Below are positions 37,601 through 49,600 of a stretch of DNA of 64,000 nt, piece after piece. Origin of the DNA: Callorhinus ursinus (Eukaryota; Chordata; Mammalia; Carnivora; Otariidae); the NCBI RefSeq assembly GCF_003265705.1, contig NW_020312894.1:523924-587923 (forward strand). The letters run 5' to 3'. Below the pieces are notes generated by a model. The model saw only the letters and a program-made list of their open reading frames with translations. It made no database searches and was not told where the DNA came from. The position numbers and the translations under genes are program-made. Each line of letters opens with the position of its first letter. The stretch's first letter is position 1.

Positions 37601-40600
37601 ACTGGAGCCTGAACATGCTCATGGTGACCAGGTTCAGAGGAGAGTCCTGTGAGGGTCTGGGGTTTGCTTGGGGCAGGGCTTGAATGCTGGCCATGGTCAT
37701 AGTTTTAGCTTTTGGAAACTAGCCCATCTCTGGGGTTTCCTGGGCAAGGGTTGGGATGTGCAGGGGATGGTCCCAGGAGGGCCAGCTTCCATGCATCTGG
37801 GGATTTGGGGAGCTGAGACATCATCCCAACAGTGGGTGGGGTGGTGGGGCAGGGTCACAAGGGGGAGTTCTGTGTGAGGACTAGAGGGCTCAGGAAAACT
37901 GCTCCCTATCTTTGTCCCCTCTGTAGGGGGGACAGTGGGCAAGGGTGTGGGCTCAGTCTCGACATGGCCAACAAGCACGACCCAACATGCTGCACCCTTG
38001 CCACTGTCCAGAGACCCAGAGGTTGGGGCCGGAGGTGGCCTGGTCGACAGCAGCAGGGGCTGCCCCTGCTGGGAGTGGCACCAAGAAGGCGCATTTGCCA
38101 CTGTGGTCCTTGTGGGCAAGGGGTTGTGGCTCCAGGTTGCAGGCAGGAAAGGGCACCTGAGGAGACATAAGTCCACGTGACAGGTGCAACTATTCCTGTA
38201 GTCTCCACAATGCAGCACTTCGGGGGGTCCTCACAGCCCCTGGACCAGACACTGGAATGAAGCTCATCCAAGAGCAGAACAGAGACCCTGGAATCACAGG
38301 CCCGATGGGGGATGCATGCAAACACTGGGCCCAAGGCGGCAGTGCACACCGGCAGGCCCTTTTCATGCGTCAGGTAAGAAGGACTTGCTTGCTCTGTGGG
38401 TGGAAAACCAGAGAAAATCACCTATCACCCACTGGGAATTAAGGCAACTCAGAAAACAAAACTTTATCGTAGGACAATTCCAGAGATGTGAAGAATTAAA
38501 GACTTGGGAGCCCCCATCTGCTGCTGTGGACGGGCTGGAGTGTGGACCCCGTCATGGCCCCGCCTGGCCCCGTGCCCTGCAGGGTGCTGGCATGCTCTGC
38601 TTCCTGATCTGGATGCTGGATTAGGGGTGCTCAGTCTGTGAAAGCTCGTCTAGCTGCATGCTTGTGACATGTGCGTGTCTTGGTATGTGTATCAGATCTC
38701 ATTAAAAAGTCAGGAAAAACTCAACCCATTCTTGTTGCTAAACAACTCAGGCTAAGAAGAAACCCCAGTGGGAATAAAAGAAATGCTTAGAGGGAGAGGG
38801 GACTGCAATGCTACGTGGCGAAACTCACAGGGCGCAGCAAAACCCGTGTTTCGAGGGAAATTCACGGCCTTGGATATAAATGTTCACGTTACAAAGGAAG
38901 AAAGAATGAAGACAGGGAAGCCGAGGCTCCGATTCACAGTAGAACAGTAGAGAAGGAGCGCCTGCCACACTCAAAACAAGGAAAAGAAAATGAAAAGTAC
39001 CAGCAGAATCAGTGGGAAAAGAAAACAAAGACACATCAGGAAAGATCATGTGGTACGAAGTGGGGTCTTTGAAAAAACTAACCAAATAAATACCCACTGG
39101 TGAGACTGACAAGTGAAGGAAAGAGAATTTAAGTCCCCTGATGTCCCACAGACAGTGCAGTGACCAACAAGGGACGCCGCAACCAACTGCCAACAACTGA
39201 AAAAAAAAGTAAAAATGGATAAACTTCAGAAATATATAGTTTACCAGAGAGCTTTCAATGAGAAATACAAAACAGATTGATCCTGTAACTATTAAAACTT
39301 GAGCAGCAAAGAAAAGATTTCCCTCCAAGGAGACAGGTGTTCTGATGAGTAAGTGTGACCGGACCTTGGGCATGGAGCACCCCGTTGTTACATAAACTCT
39401 GACGGGCAGAGGAAGGGGCGCCCACACAGCCTGGGATGGTCCTGCCCCTGACATGGTCAGAAACAGCACAAAACGCCAAGGTAGTCATCTGTAGATTGAA
39501 CGTGACAGTGTATTAAAAAGATAAGACACCTGGCCACTTTAGGTTTTCTAAGCAAGAAGGACTGAATTAACATTAGAAAATAAGTACGTAAATCTTAAAC
39601 ATCTTAATGGTCATTTCAAAGGATGCAGAAGCACTTTCACAAAACCCAAGGTACGTTCACGGTAGAGCATGATGACTGGCTCAGAGCCTTGTGTAGCACA
39701 TACCGTCCTAGCTGAGGGCGAGGAGAGAAACATTGCTTTCAGAGCCCATGTCCCCAAGCAGGAGGTGCGTTGGCCACACCACGCGGCTGGTGACGTGAGC
39801 GGCTTTGTGACACACAGCAAGACAAGCAGTGGAAATGTGACGCAAAACCTTCGCCCGGGCTGGTGATCTGGTCAGTTAGAGAGAAAAACTAAATAACCTG
39901 TAAGTTATGGGAAATAACAAAAGAATTCAGCACTATGGCTGGACAGAAGATTAAGATATTAAAGTGAATTGTGTTCTGTAGACCAGCAACAAACAAGCAG
40001 AAAAATGCAATCACAAAGATGACCTCCAAGTTAGAATGTAAGCAGAAAATACCAAATTCCTGAGAATCAACTAATAAAGGGTAACCCTCCTACAGTAAAC
40101 AGTACTCAATGTTACTGAGGTGTTGACTAAGTGAGGAGGTAAAAGGGTTTATGCAGAAGACCCTATATTATAAAGATTGCCTCCTCCTCAAAGGGATCGA
40201 TAGATTCAGTGCCATTCTAGTCAAAATGCCAACAGCTTTTCATGGAACCGGATAACTCATTCTAACACTTATGTGTAAGAACAGAGGGCCAAGAAGAGTG
40301 AGGGCACTTCTGAGGAAGGACAGGAGCGGGCGTCCTCCCCGAGAGGCCAGGGCCACCCTGCTGCTGGGCCTGCTGTGTGTGCGCCTGGGGCCAGCACCCG
40401 TGGGAATGGGGATCCACACGGAAAGGGAGGAAACCCGGTCCTTACCTCACACTACCGAGGAGAGTCATCTTTAGGCAGTTTGAATGTGAAGAACAAAAGT
40501 TTTAAATTCCTAGTAGAAGATATCAGCAAACCTCCATTAGACTTTGGAGTTGGGAAGGTCTCTTAAGGTACAAAAAATACTAAGAAAACATGAGTAAACC

Positions 40601-43600
40601 TGACTCCGTTAAACTGGAGAGACCTCCTCCCTCGTAGGAGGCCCTTGAGTGGCCCTCCTGACCCTCAGCACGCCAGAGCAACGCTCTCATTCCAGCCGAG
40701 TGGACCCCGGACCTTCCAGAGGCTCTGCCCCAGGGACACCCCAACGGGGACCTCACCAAGGGCGGAGCTGCCTTGAAAACCAGCTGGCTTCCATGGAGCC
40801 CCACATTAAAGGGTGGACAGATACTTGAAACAGCCCTACTCTTTTCACTGTGTTTTTGGGGAAAATACTGTTATTTTTCATAAAAATATGTTGTGTGTGT
40901 TAACATGCAACAGCTTATTATTGCTTTTAAATGAACTCATAGGTAAGCATTTCGCAGGTGTCTCAGTTTAATCTATAACACACTGGTAGGCGTAACCTGC
41001 ACCACGGACAGCTCTCTGACTACTCATTTTCAGGAGACTGAAGGGTCCTGAGAACCGCTCGCTGTCTTACGGACAGCGTGAAGACACATGGCAGAGGAGA
41101 CATTGCCATCCTGACAAAATGGGTGGAAATATATGAAGAAAAGCATAACAACTGCATGGAAAACGGGCCTTCTCAGCCACGTGGAGCTGGGGGTCTGTGG
41201 CACCTGCTGGCAGGACCGCGCTCTGGTGCAGCCACCGTTGGAGACCGTGGAACACCGCCTGTCCCGCTGTGTGGCTGTCCCATGGCCGGGTCCACACACG
41301 GGAGGAGCTCCTGCCCAGATCCACCAAGGGTGTGCAGGGCGGCACCAATGCTCCCATGAGCCTTGGGCTACACGTGACCTCCTACTGGGTTCAGGCGCAT
41401 CGTCCAGAAACACGTAAGAGAAAGTTCCAGAAGATAACGTGTAGGGACACTCTTCTTCAGATGTGAAAACCAACACACACCAAACAACACTGCTTTTAGG
41501 AACAGCCCGGTGGCACGGAGGCGGGCGGCACTGGGAGGATGTTCGTTATTCCAGGGCTTAATTTCACGTCAGTTCTGGTGCTAAACATGCAGGTAAACTA
41601 AGGAAGTCTGTGCATGGACCAGGGCTGGGAGCTGCCCCAAGCCAAAGACCACCCGGGCTCTGGTTCTGGCCCCCGAACTCTAGGGAATCAGAGACCCGAT
41701 CCACCAGTGGTCCAGGGCCCTGTGGTGCCACCGGAGCGTGGACGAGGGCCTCTCAGGGCAAGGGGCTGGATGCTAGTTTAAGGTAAAGTAAAATAGAGCA
41801 GAGGGGGAGCCAATCCCCAAACTCTTATTTTGGGGTTAAAATTTAACCTAATGTCACTAAGCTAATAGGTTTTCCCTGAAATTTTTGAATTTGTAATTAC
41901 TCGTTAACGATTGATTTTTCTCCGCCCATCTCAGATTGCAGGCTCCACGGAGGTGGGAGCTGTGAACGGCGATCCGGGGGAGCCCAGCGCGGCGCTCAGG
42001 GGAGAGGCGGGCCGGGCGGGGTCCTCCAGCCCATTCTTGGTGCCCCCCAGCCACGCTCCCTGGCATGCACACAGGGGTGCCCGGGGGGTGGTGACCTGAG
42101 CCCAGAGCAAGGTAGCGTGGCTGCCTTGGGCTATCGCCCACAGGCCACGTGTCTCTGCCGGGTGCTGCCATCCCGCCGCCACGCTCTTGCCCTCGGAGAC
42201 GCTGCGCTTCCCCACCAGCCACCACCAGCAACTTCAGGCCCTTTTAACATGTAAAATACACTGACGTTCACACTCGGGAAACATACTCGACAACTATAAT
42301 GACAAGCACGCGTCCACACACCAAGCGGCCACTGGAGCTGACGGTGCTGCCGGGGACCCTGAGTCTGACAAAGGTGGGGGTGCCCCGAAGGCAGGCCCCC
42401 GAGCCCAGCCTGTGCCCTGCACGTGGGTGCCCCCGCCTGCTGCCACCCACCTCGAAGGTGTTCCCGGTCACATCGAACTCGGGGGGCACAAAGGCGCCCT
42501 CGGGGTCATCTGGGGAAGGAAAAGAGAAGGCCTCTGATCACAGATGCACAAGGCCCAAAGGTGAGGAGGAAGCCCGCCAGCCAGGCGGGCAGGAGCTGTG
42601 GCCTCCCGCTCCCCAGGGGCCCCTTCCTGCCCCCACCCCCTTCCGTCCTGGCGTCCCCGGGGGACCGGGTCAGAGGAAACAGTGCTTGAACAGGAAGACC
42701 TCGTTCTTCACGGGAAGCCCGGGGAAGCCGTCCAAGGAGGAAGGAGAAGGGTTTTCCCGGCCTCCCAGAGAAGGGGACTGAAGGCACAGGTTGGGGAAAG
42801 TCGGGCCGTCTCTGGCCCTCCCTGGAGCAGGGGAGGGGCTGCGGGAACCCTGGAGGCTGGGCAGGCAGCGGAGGCCTCCTGCGCTGGCCACCACGCCCTC
42901 GGCCTCACGGCCCACAACCATTCACTGCGGGCCGGCGGCTCCAGGGCTGGCGGGCCCCACGCGGGTCCCCTGCAGGAGCCGTGACACAGCCTGCGGGAGC
43001 CTCCCACCTCCTTCTCCCTCAGCAGTTCTTGGGGCTGGAGATCCCACCAGGGCAGCCGCTGCGATCGGGGGGCCTGGGGCGGGACCCTGTGTCCACCTTC
43101 GACCCAAAGGCACCTTTTGCCACCCCTGCCGCCGCCCTAGGCTCACCGCTGAGCTGCTCCATGAAGCACACGTTCCCGCTGGTGTTGAACGCCAGAGTGT
43201 CCGGCGTGATGCACAGGGTCTGGAAGATGGCCGCGTGGGCGACGCTCCTCATGGACAGGCTGCACTCCAGGCACACGGCCCACGCCTCCTGCTCGCTGAG
43301 GCCACTGTCCCGCAGCGACAGGATGTCGGCCAGGGACACGTTCTCCTGCCAAGACAGGCCACAGCTGAAGCAGGTGTGGGGACAGACCCGGGCCACAGCA
43401 GGCCTTCCTCCCCGGGAAAGGCCTGGCGCCATGGCATCGAAACTGACTCGAGGGAAGCAGACAACGCGCGGCGGTGTTTCACTTTACGTCAGAAACGGGG
43501 TTGTGGGCAAGGCTTTAAAAAAACCACCCAGCAAGTCACCCGCCCCACAGTCCCCTGGATGCCAGAAGCCGCAGAGCATTTGGCAGAATGACCAGCGTGC

Positions 43601-46600
43601 TATTAGGAGCAGGTGTTGGCCCCGGGGGCCGGGACCTGGTTCTTTGTCCCAGAAATCACGGCCTCCCACAGCCCCCGGGTCCAGCCGGGTTCCCCGCACC
43701 CCAACCCCCCCGGCTCACACACGTGGCTCAGTGGGCATGCTGACGGCCTTCACTTTTTTAGGTCATACACAGATGAGCAAGGTGTAGGCACTGGTGGAGA
43801 TGAGTCAGTATGTACAGAAGCACCGTGGTGCCCGCAACAGAGCAAATGTGGTGTGAGCGTACCACGGGACCACGTGACACACGGTAACGCCGGACATGAT
43901 GGCAGAGCCGCGGCCCAGACCTGAGCTCCGGGCAGTGCACACAGAGGACCCGGAGTCACTGTGGTCCCTCCTGCACAGCCAGATCCCAGACCTCCCCGTG
44001 CTGGGCTCCCCCTTGGGATCTGACCAAGCTCTGTGGTGACTGTGTCACCAACACGCACACATGCACCTGACACCCACACCCTGGTGCATCGTTGTGCGTG
44101 CACACACCTCCCCTGTGCATGCACACATCCTGGCACACACGTGTACTCACACACATGACTCTCACACGGTCACAGAGGCCTGAACTCACACATGTCCACA
44201 CTCCACACACACTGGTACAACGGGTTCATGCACCCTCCGTGGTCGAGCCACACAACCCACACAACCCACACACACACTCACTACCCACACTTTCACTTAA
44301 ATGCACAGTTGTGCCATCCCACCCTCACACACACCCCCCTACTGACTCATACACACTCCCACGTGTGTTCACACATATACGCCCATACGCTCACGCACAC
44401 ATGTGCCCGAGTTTGTGCACACACACATTCCCACACATCAGACCCCTTGGATCTCCAGCCCCTAAGCTGGCCTGCCGTTCGACGCCCTAGTCACCTCTCT
44501 GTGTCTGTGCTCCACAGGCCCGCACGGGGGGAGCCGGAGCCTGGAGGGAGCACGCAGGTGGGGTCAGGAGAGGGGCTGGGGAGCAGGGGGAGCAGGGGAG
44601 ATGGTGCAGAAGACTGAGCTCCCTCCTGCCTCCAGCCTCAGCCGCCCCACCCCTCCCAGCACACAGGACTGTTCTGCGAGTGCGGCCAAGCTGTCTGGTC
44701 ATGAAAAGTCTCCTAGCTCCTGCCCTCGAATTTACCCCACCTGCATTGCAAGGGTTACCCACAACTGCAGGCAAAGGGGACAAGGAGCGGAAGGAAGGAA
44801 GGAAAGAGCGAGCGAGAGAGAGAAAATAAATCAGGGAGTGGCTCCCGTGGGCATCTTGCTAAGCCTCTGGGCTCAGCAGGGTGGGGTATTGGGAGGGGGA
44901 CCCCGGGACTGGACCTGCACATCACCCCCAGGCCCTTCTAGCTCTTTCTGTGGGGTAGATGGGTGAGGGAAGCACAGCCCTTTGGAAGCTGTTTCAGGAA
45001 GAAGGGGCCATGGGGTTCATGCAGATGCAAGAGCAGAGGGCTGCCAACCAGCTTCCAGAAATATGTGCACCCCTGTGGGGAAGGTAGGTGGTCTGGGAGT
45101 TTTAAAGCGGATGAGACTGGGGTGTGGAGGGGGCTAGCAAACCCGGAAATCTCAATGTCCCCATCTCCCTGCCGTGTTCCCGAGGGTCACGGATAAAAGG
45201 TCTTTCTGATTTGGCTCAATCTAGGGGTTGCTGTGCACCACCCTGGGACTCCCCAGGACGTGCCTGTGGGGCCCATTAAAGGGGCGTGTCTTGGCAGTGC
45301 GTGCATGCACACACACGTGCACACACGCGCACACAGGCACATGGTAATAAACAACCCAGAGACCCTGTGGTTTTGTGCTATTTAGGAAAAGAAAGCTAGC
45401 CCACACTGTGAGTCTGAGCCAGCCTCCACTGCAGGGGCCTTGTTGACGCCCTGCTGGTGGCCGCCTCCCCCGGCCGCATGCGCCCGCTCACGCAGCTGTG
45501 GCCCCAGGTCCTGGAGGTTGTCTGTGGTTATGATCAGCCGTCCACCTGTGAACTCTCTGTCCATGACCTGGGTCTGGCACCTGCTGCCCCTCTGTGGGAG
45601 TTCCCCAAGAGAAGGGAGCCCAGGCCAGGGGTGCCCACAGGGCATCTCACAGGGCATGGCTTCCTGTTCAAGGCCCCTCCCCACCGCCCTGTCCAGTGGA
45701 AGATGCCCTGTGTGGGGGAGCCCCAGTGCCTATTCATGGTGGGAGCATCTAAATGGGGGGGACTGTCTGCATGACTTCATAGAGCGAATCTGTGGGTCCT
45801 GAGTCATTGCTTCCGGCGCATGCCTGCAGCCCCAGTTCACGGACAAGACGCTCTCAGCCCCTCTGAAACCCAGCTGTTCTGCTGGGAAGGCAGGATTCAG
45901 CTGGCAGGGTTCCAGGACAGAGCTGAGGTTTGCTGCTGGCTCTCCTGGCACACCAAGGTTGGGGGGAGTCTCACCAAGTGCTGGGGGACCCTGAACCACG
46001 GACCCCATGGTCACCTGTCCTCTGCGACCTGATACCCACCCTTCCAGTTCACCCTGGCTGGAGGAATGACCCTCCCTTGCCTGAAGCCGTGGCCCAAGGA
46101 GGGCGGACGGGACGAGACTTGGCTAGTGGACCAGCAGGAACAAGGATGAGAGACTGGGAAGCCTGTACCTGCTGCTCAGACTTCCTCAGTCCATCTCCAC
46201 CAGAATCCCAGGGGACACCCCGACAGACTGGAGCCATGAGGACATATCCAGAATCCCAGGGACACCCCCACCCCCCTGGGCCACCCCAACAGACGGGAGC
46301 CACGTGGGCATCCTGCATGTTGGTGCTCATCTCCAGGATGCCGGGGCTCTGAGCCTTGCTGCCAGGCCGGCCCTGCATGGCCCGGGGACACCACAGGGTC
46401 TGCGCAGGATGGACAAGAGCATCACTGGCTGAGGCAGACATTTCAGAAGGAGGTAACATGCTATGAATAGTAAAGCCGGCCCCAGCGCCCACTGACGCCT
46501 GTCTGTAGCCCTACCTCTGGGTCACCCACACGCCCAGCACCCGAGAGGGCCCATTGGCAGGCCGGAGGCATCATGACTTCCCACACGGCAGCTGTCCCTG

Positions 46601-49600
46601 CCACTGCCAACGCGGCCTGACCTTGTCACTGCTGGGCAGCCTCTGGTGGTTCTACCTCCCGAGTACCAACCTAGCCTTCTGTGCGGGGCCCTGGGACCCC
46701 ACCGCTCTCCGTTCCCCGGAAAGGCACTGCCTGGGTGGGATGTGGGGTACGCCTGAGGGTGAGGGTCACCTAAGTCATGGTCCTTGCAGGACAGGAAGGA
46801 GCTGTCCTTCCATAGGGATCCTGCAGGCGCAAGCTCTACCCTGCGCGGGCTGGGAGGAAGGGCACCCCTCAGAGCGGGCGGCTCCCCAGGGCAGCCCCTC
46901 ATCAGCCAGTCTCTGGGTCTCAGAGGGCAGGGCTGGCTCCCCACCGGAGGACCCTCGTCCAGTTATGGCAAAAGGTGCCCATCCAGGAGATTCTGTGCCT
47001 TGAAGACACCCCGCTGCCCTCCTTCAGAGACAGTGTGTGAGCCAGGGTTACACGGGGACCCACGGGGACCCATGGATCACTCTTGCAGATTTCAAATGTA
47101 CTCTTAGATATTAATGTTTTCAACCTTGGAGCATTCTAATAGGAACTGCCAACCTGAAACCCAGATTACTGCTGAGAACAGTTGTCGACAATCTCCAGGC
47201 CCGCCGGCAGGTTCCTCCAACCTGCCAGACCCCCAGGCCCGGGAGGCTCTGCAGAGTACCTTGTTGGGGGTCTTCCCCCCGGCCCTAAAGTGCCCCCCTC
47301 CAACTCATAACTATCGCCCACCACGAAGCTCTCCTTGGCTTCCCAGTTGTCTGCGGCTCAGTGCTGTTTGGGTAGCAGCCTCACATGGACCCAGCAGGGC
47401 TCAGTGGGAGTATCTGCTTCCTCACAGGGCACCCCTGAGCCGTGGGCTACTCTCGGCGGCAACACGGACCCCACCCACCTCACAAATCCCTGGGTCAAGC
47501 CCAGCACCCAGTCCACAAATGCCGGGGAGGTGCTCTCTGAATGTGAAAGGGATGAGAAGCCTCCTTAAAACTCAGGAGAGTCTAGGGACCAGGAGACACA
47601 CTGCCCCCAGGCCCAAACCGGTTGCACCGTCTTCATCTCCAAGCCTGCCCCTGTCCTTGGGTGGCACCACTGGCCTCCGGGAGGCCCGGCATCCAGCCCT
47701 CCTGCAGCCACTGCTATTCCTGATCCCTCATCCATGTCCTTTGCTGGTACCAGGGCAGCCTCATCACCTGCAGGAAGCCAGAGACTGGGCTGGGTGACAA
47801 CCTCCAGGACCTGGGGCCCACTCACCACCTGCCCCGGGGGGTTTCCGGCTAAGAGACTTCTCGGGGCACGCACCCAGAGCGAAGCTGCTGGGACACAGGG
47901 AGCGGCCATCTTCCATGTCACTATCAGATGCCAAGCTGCTTTCCAGAGAGGTTGTTCCATGCACACTCACTCCGGCAAGGGGGTGTCCGGTGCCACGCCA
48001 GTCCCTGCCGACTCGGCCACTGCCCAGTTTTTATTCTTGCCAAGTGGCACTTGTGGAGAGGCCCTCACGGTGGGTGTCTTCTGCATTCCTTGATGATAAT
48101 GACGTTGAGCATTTTTCATGTTTATTGGCCACCTGGATTTTCTCCAGGGTTACAACCAGAGAAACATTCCAAGGGCCTCCTGGGCAGGGTGGATAGGGTC
48201 CTGTGCCTTGACCTTGCTGTACAGGCTGTTGTTATGATCAGCTGTCAAACTGTGAACTCCGCTGTCCATGTCCTGGGTCTGGCACCCGCTGTCCCTCGGC
48301 GGGAGCTGCCCTGTGTCTTCTCCGGCCTGGCTCTCTCCAGGGGTTGCATCAGCATGGCCCACCCTGGCTGATGATGCAGCCTGGCTCCCCCCTCATCTAA
48401 CACAGGATGGCTTTTCAGAGGCAACCTGACTCTATAATGCTGTAGCAGACACAGTCGTGTGTCTCTGATGGAGATTTAAAACCTTCAACGCCAACTGAGT
48501 GTGTGCAGGAAGCATAAAGTCTGGACCAGGGGTGTTTGCAGGTCCAGGACATCGGTCTGGCTCCAAGGCTCAAGCCTGGACAGGCTTCCTGTTTTATGGG
48601 AGCATATACCCAAAGACAGTGTCTCTGTCTCCCAGAAAAGGTGGAGAAGTATGAAGGGCCCATCTGCGCTTTCCCAGTGGACACTGCTAATGCAGTGGCA
48701 TCCCACTTCCCCTGGAGGCCTTGGTCATGGGACGATGGAAACCCCCAGCCCTGTGCACTGTGCACAGCTGGGGGGTTGCTCCGACCCAGAGGGGCATGAG
48801 GGAACCCCACCCAGAGAAGGCGCCAGTGCACACAGTGCCCCTACACTCCTGTGTGGGGCAGGGATCCAGCTTTGGGTCTGAGTCCCGGCCCTGCTGTTCT
48901 GTTTATTTGGCACCAGCCACTGACTCTGCACGGGGCACAAAGGAGGCCCTCAAAGTGTGGGGTGGCTGACACAAGGTTCTGTATGAAGAACCACGTTCTA
49001 TGTCTGCTTTGGATGGTGATTTTGGAGGTGAGTCTTCTAACGGATACGCTGAAATGTGTCCTCTGGGGGCATACTCTGATGGATGTGAGCTGGGTGCGCT
49101 CTTTCATTTTCCATCAAAGCCATGGAGATGCCCAAAGCCTTATTCATTCTCTTGCTTCTCCTCTCTGCAGCCTTGCCTCTCACCAAATCCAGGCCACCAT
49201 GGCGGTGGGGGGGCGGGGGCGGGGGGGGCAACACCGGTCCTCAGGTACAGCCTCAGTGGCTCTCGGCTGGCCAGCCCCTGGCTTCCTATGGCAGACTCTG
49301 CTGCCCAAGATGGTACTTCCACAGCACGAACTCTGTCCTTATAGCCAGCTCTCCCCCAAAACCGGGGGGGGGCAGAGGTGGAAGACCCTGGCGACTGCAG
49401 CTGTGGCCCCTATGAACCCCCTGACATACTCCAGGAGGATGGTGGCCGTGCCTAACTCTTGGCCACCAGCCTTGCCCAGGTGGGTATCGGAGGGTCTTCA
49501 TCAGCACCATGTTGGTTACAGCCCATCCCATGAATGGCTGCATGATGCCAGCATTCCTCAGCTGTGAGCACAGAAGCCCGGAGACTGGGGCATTTGCCTG

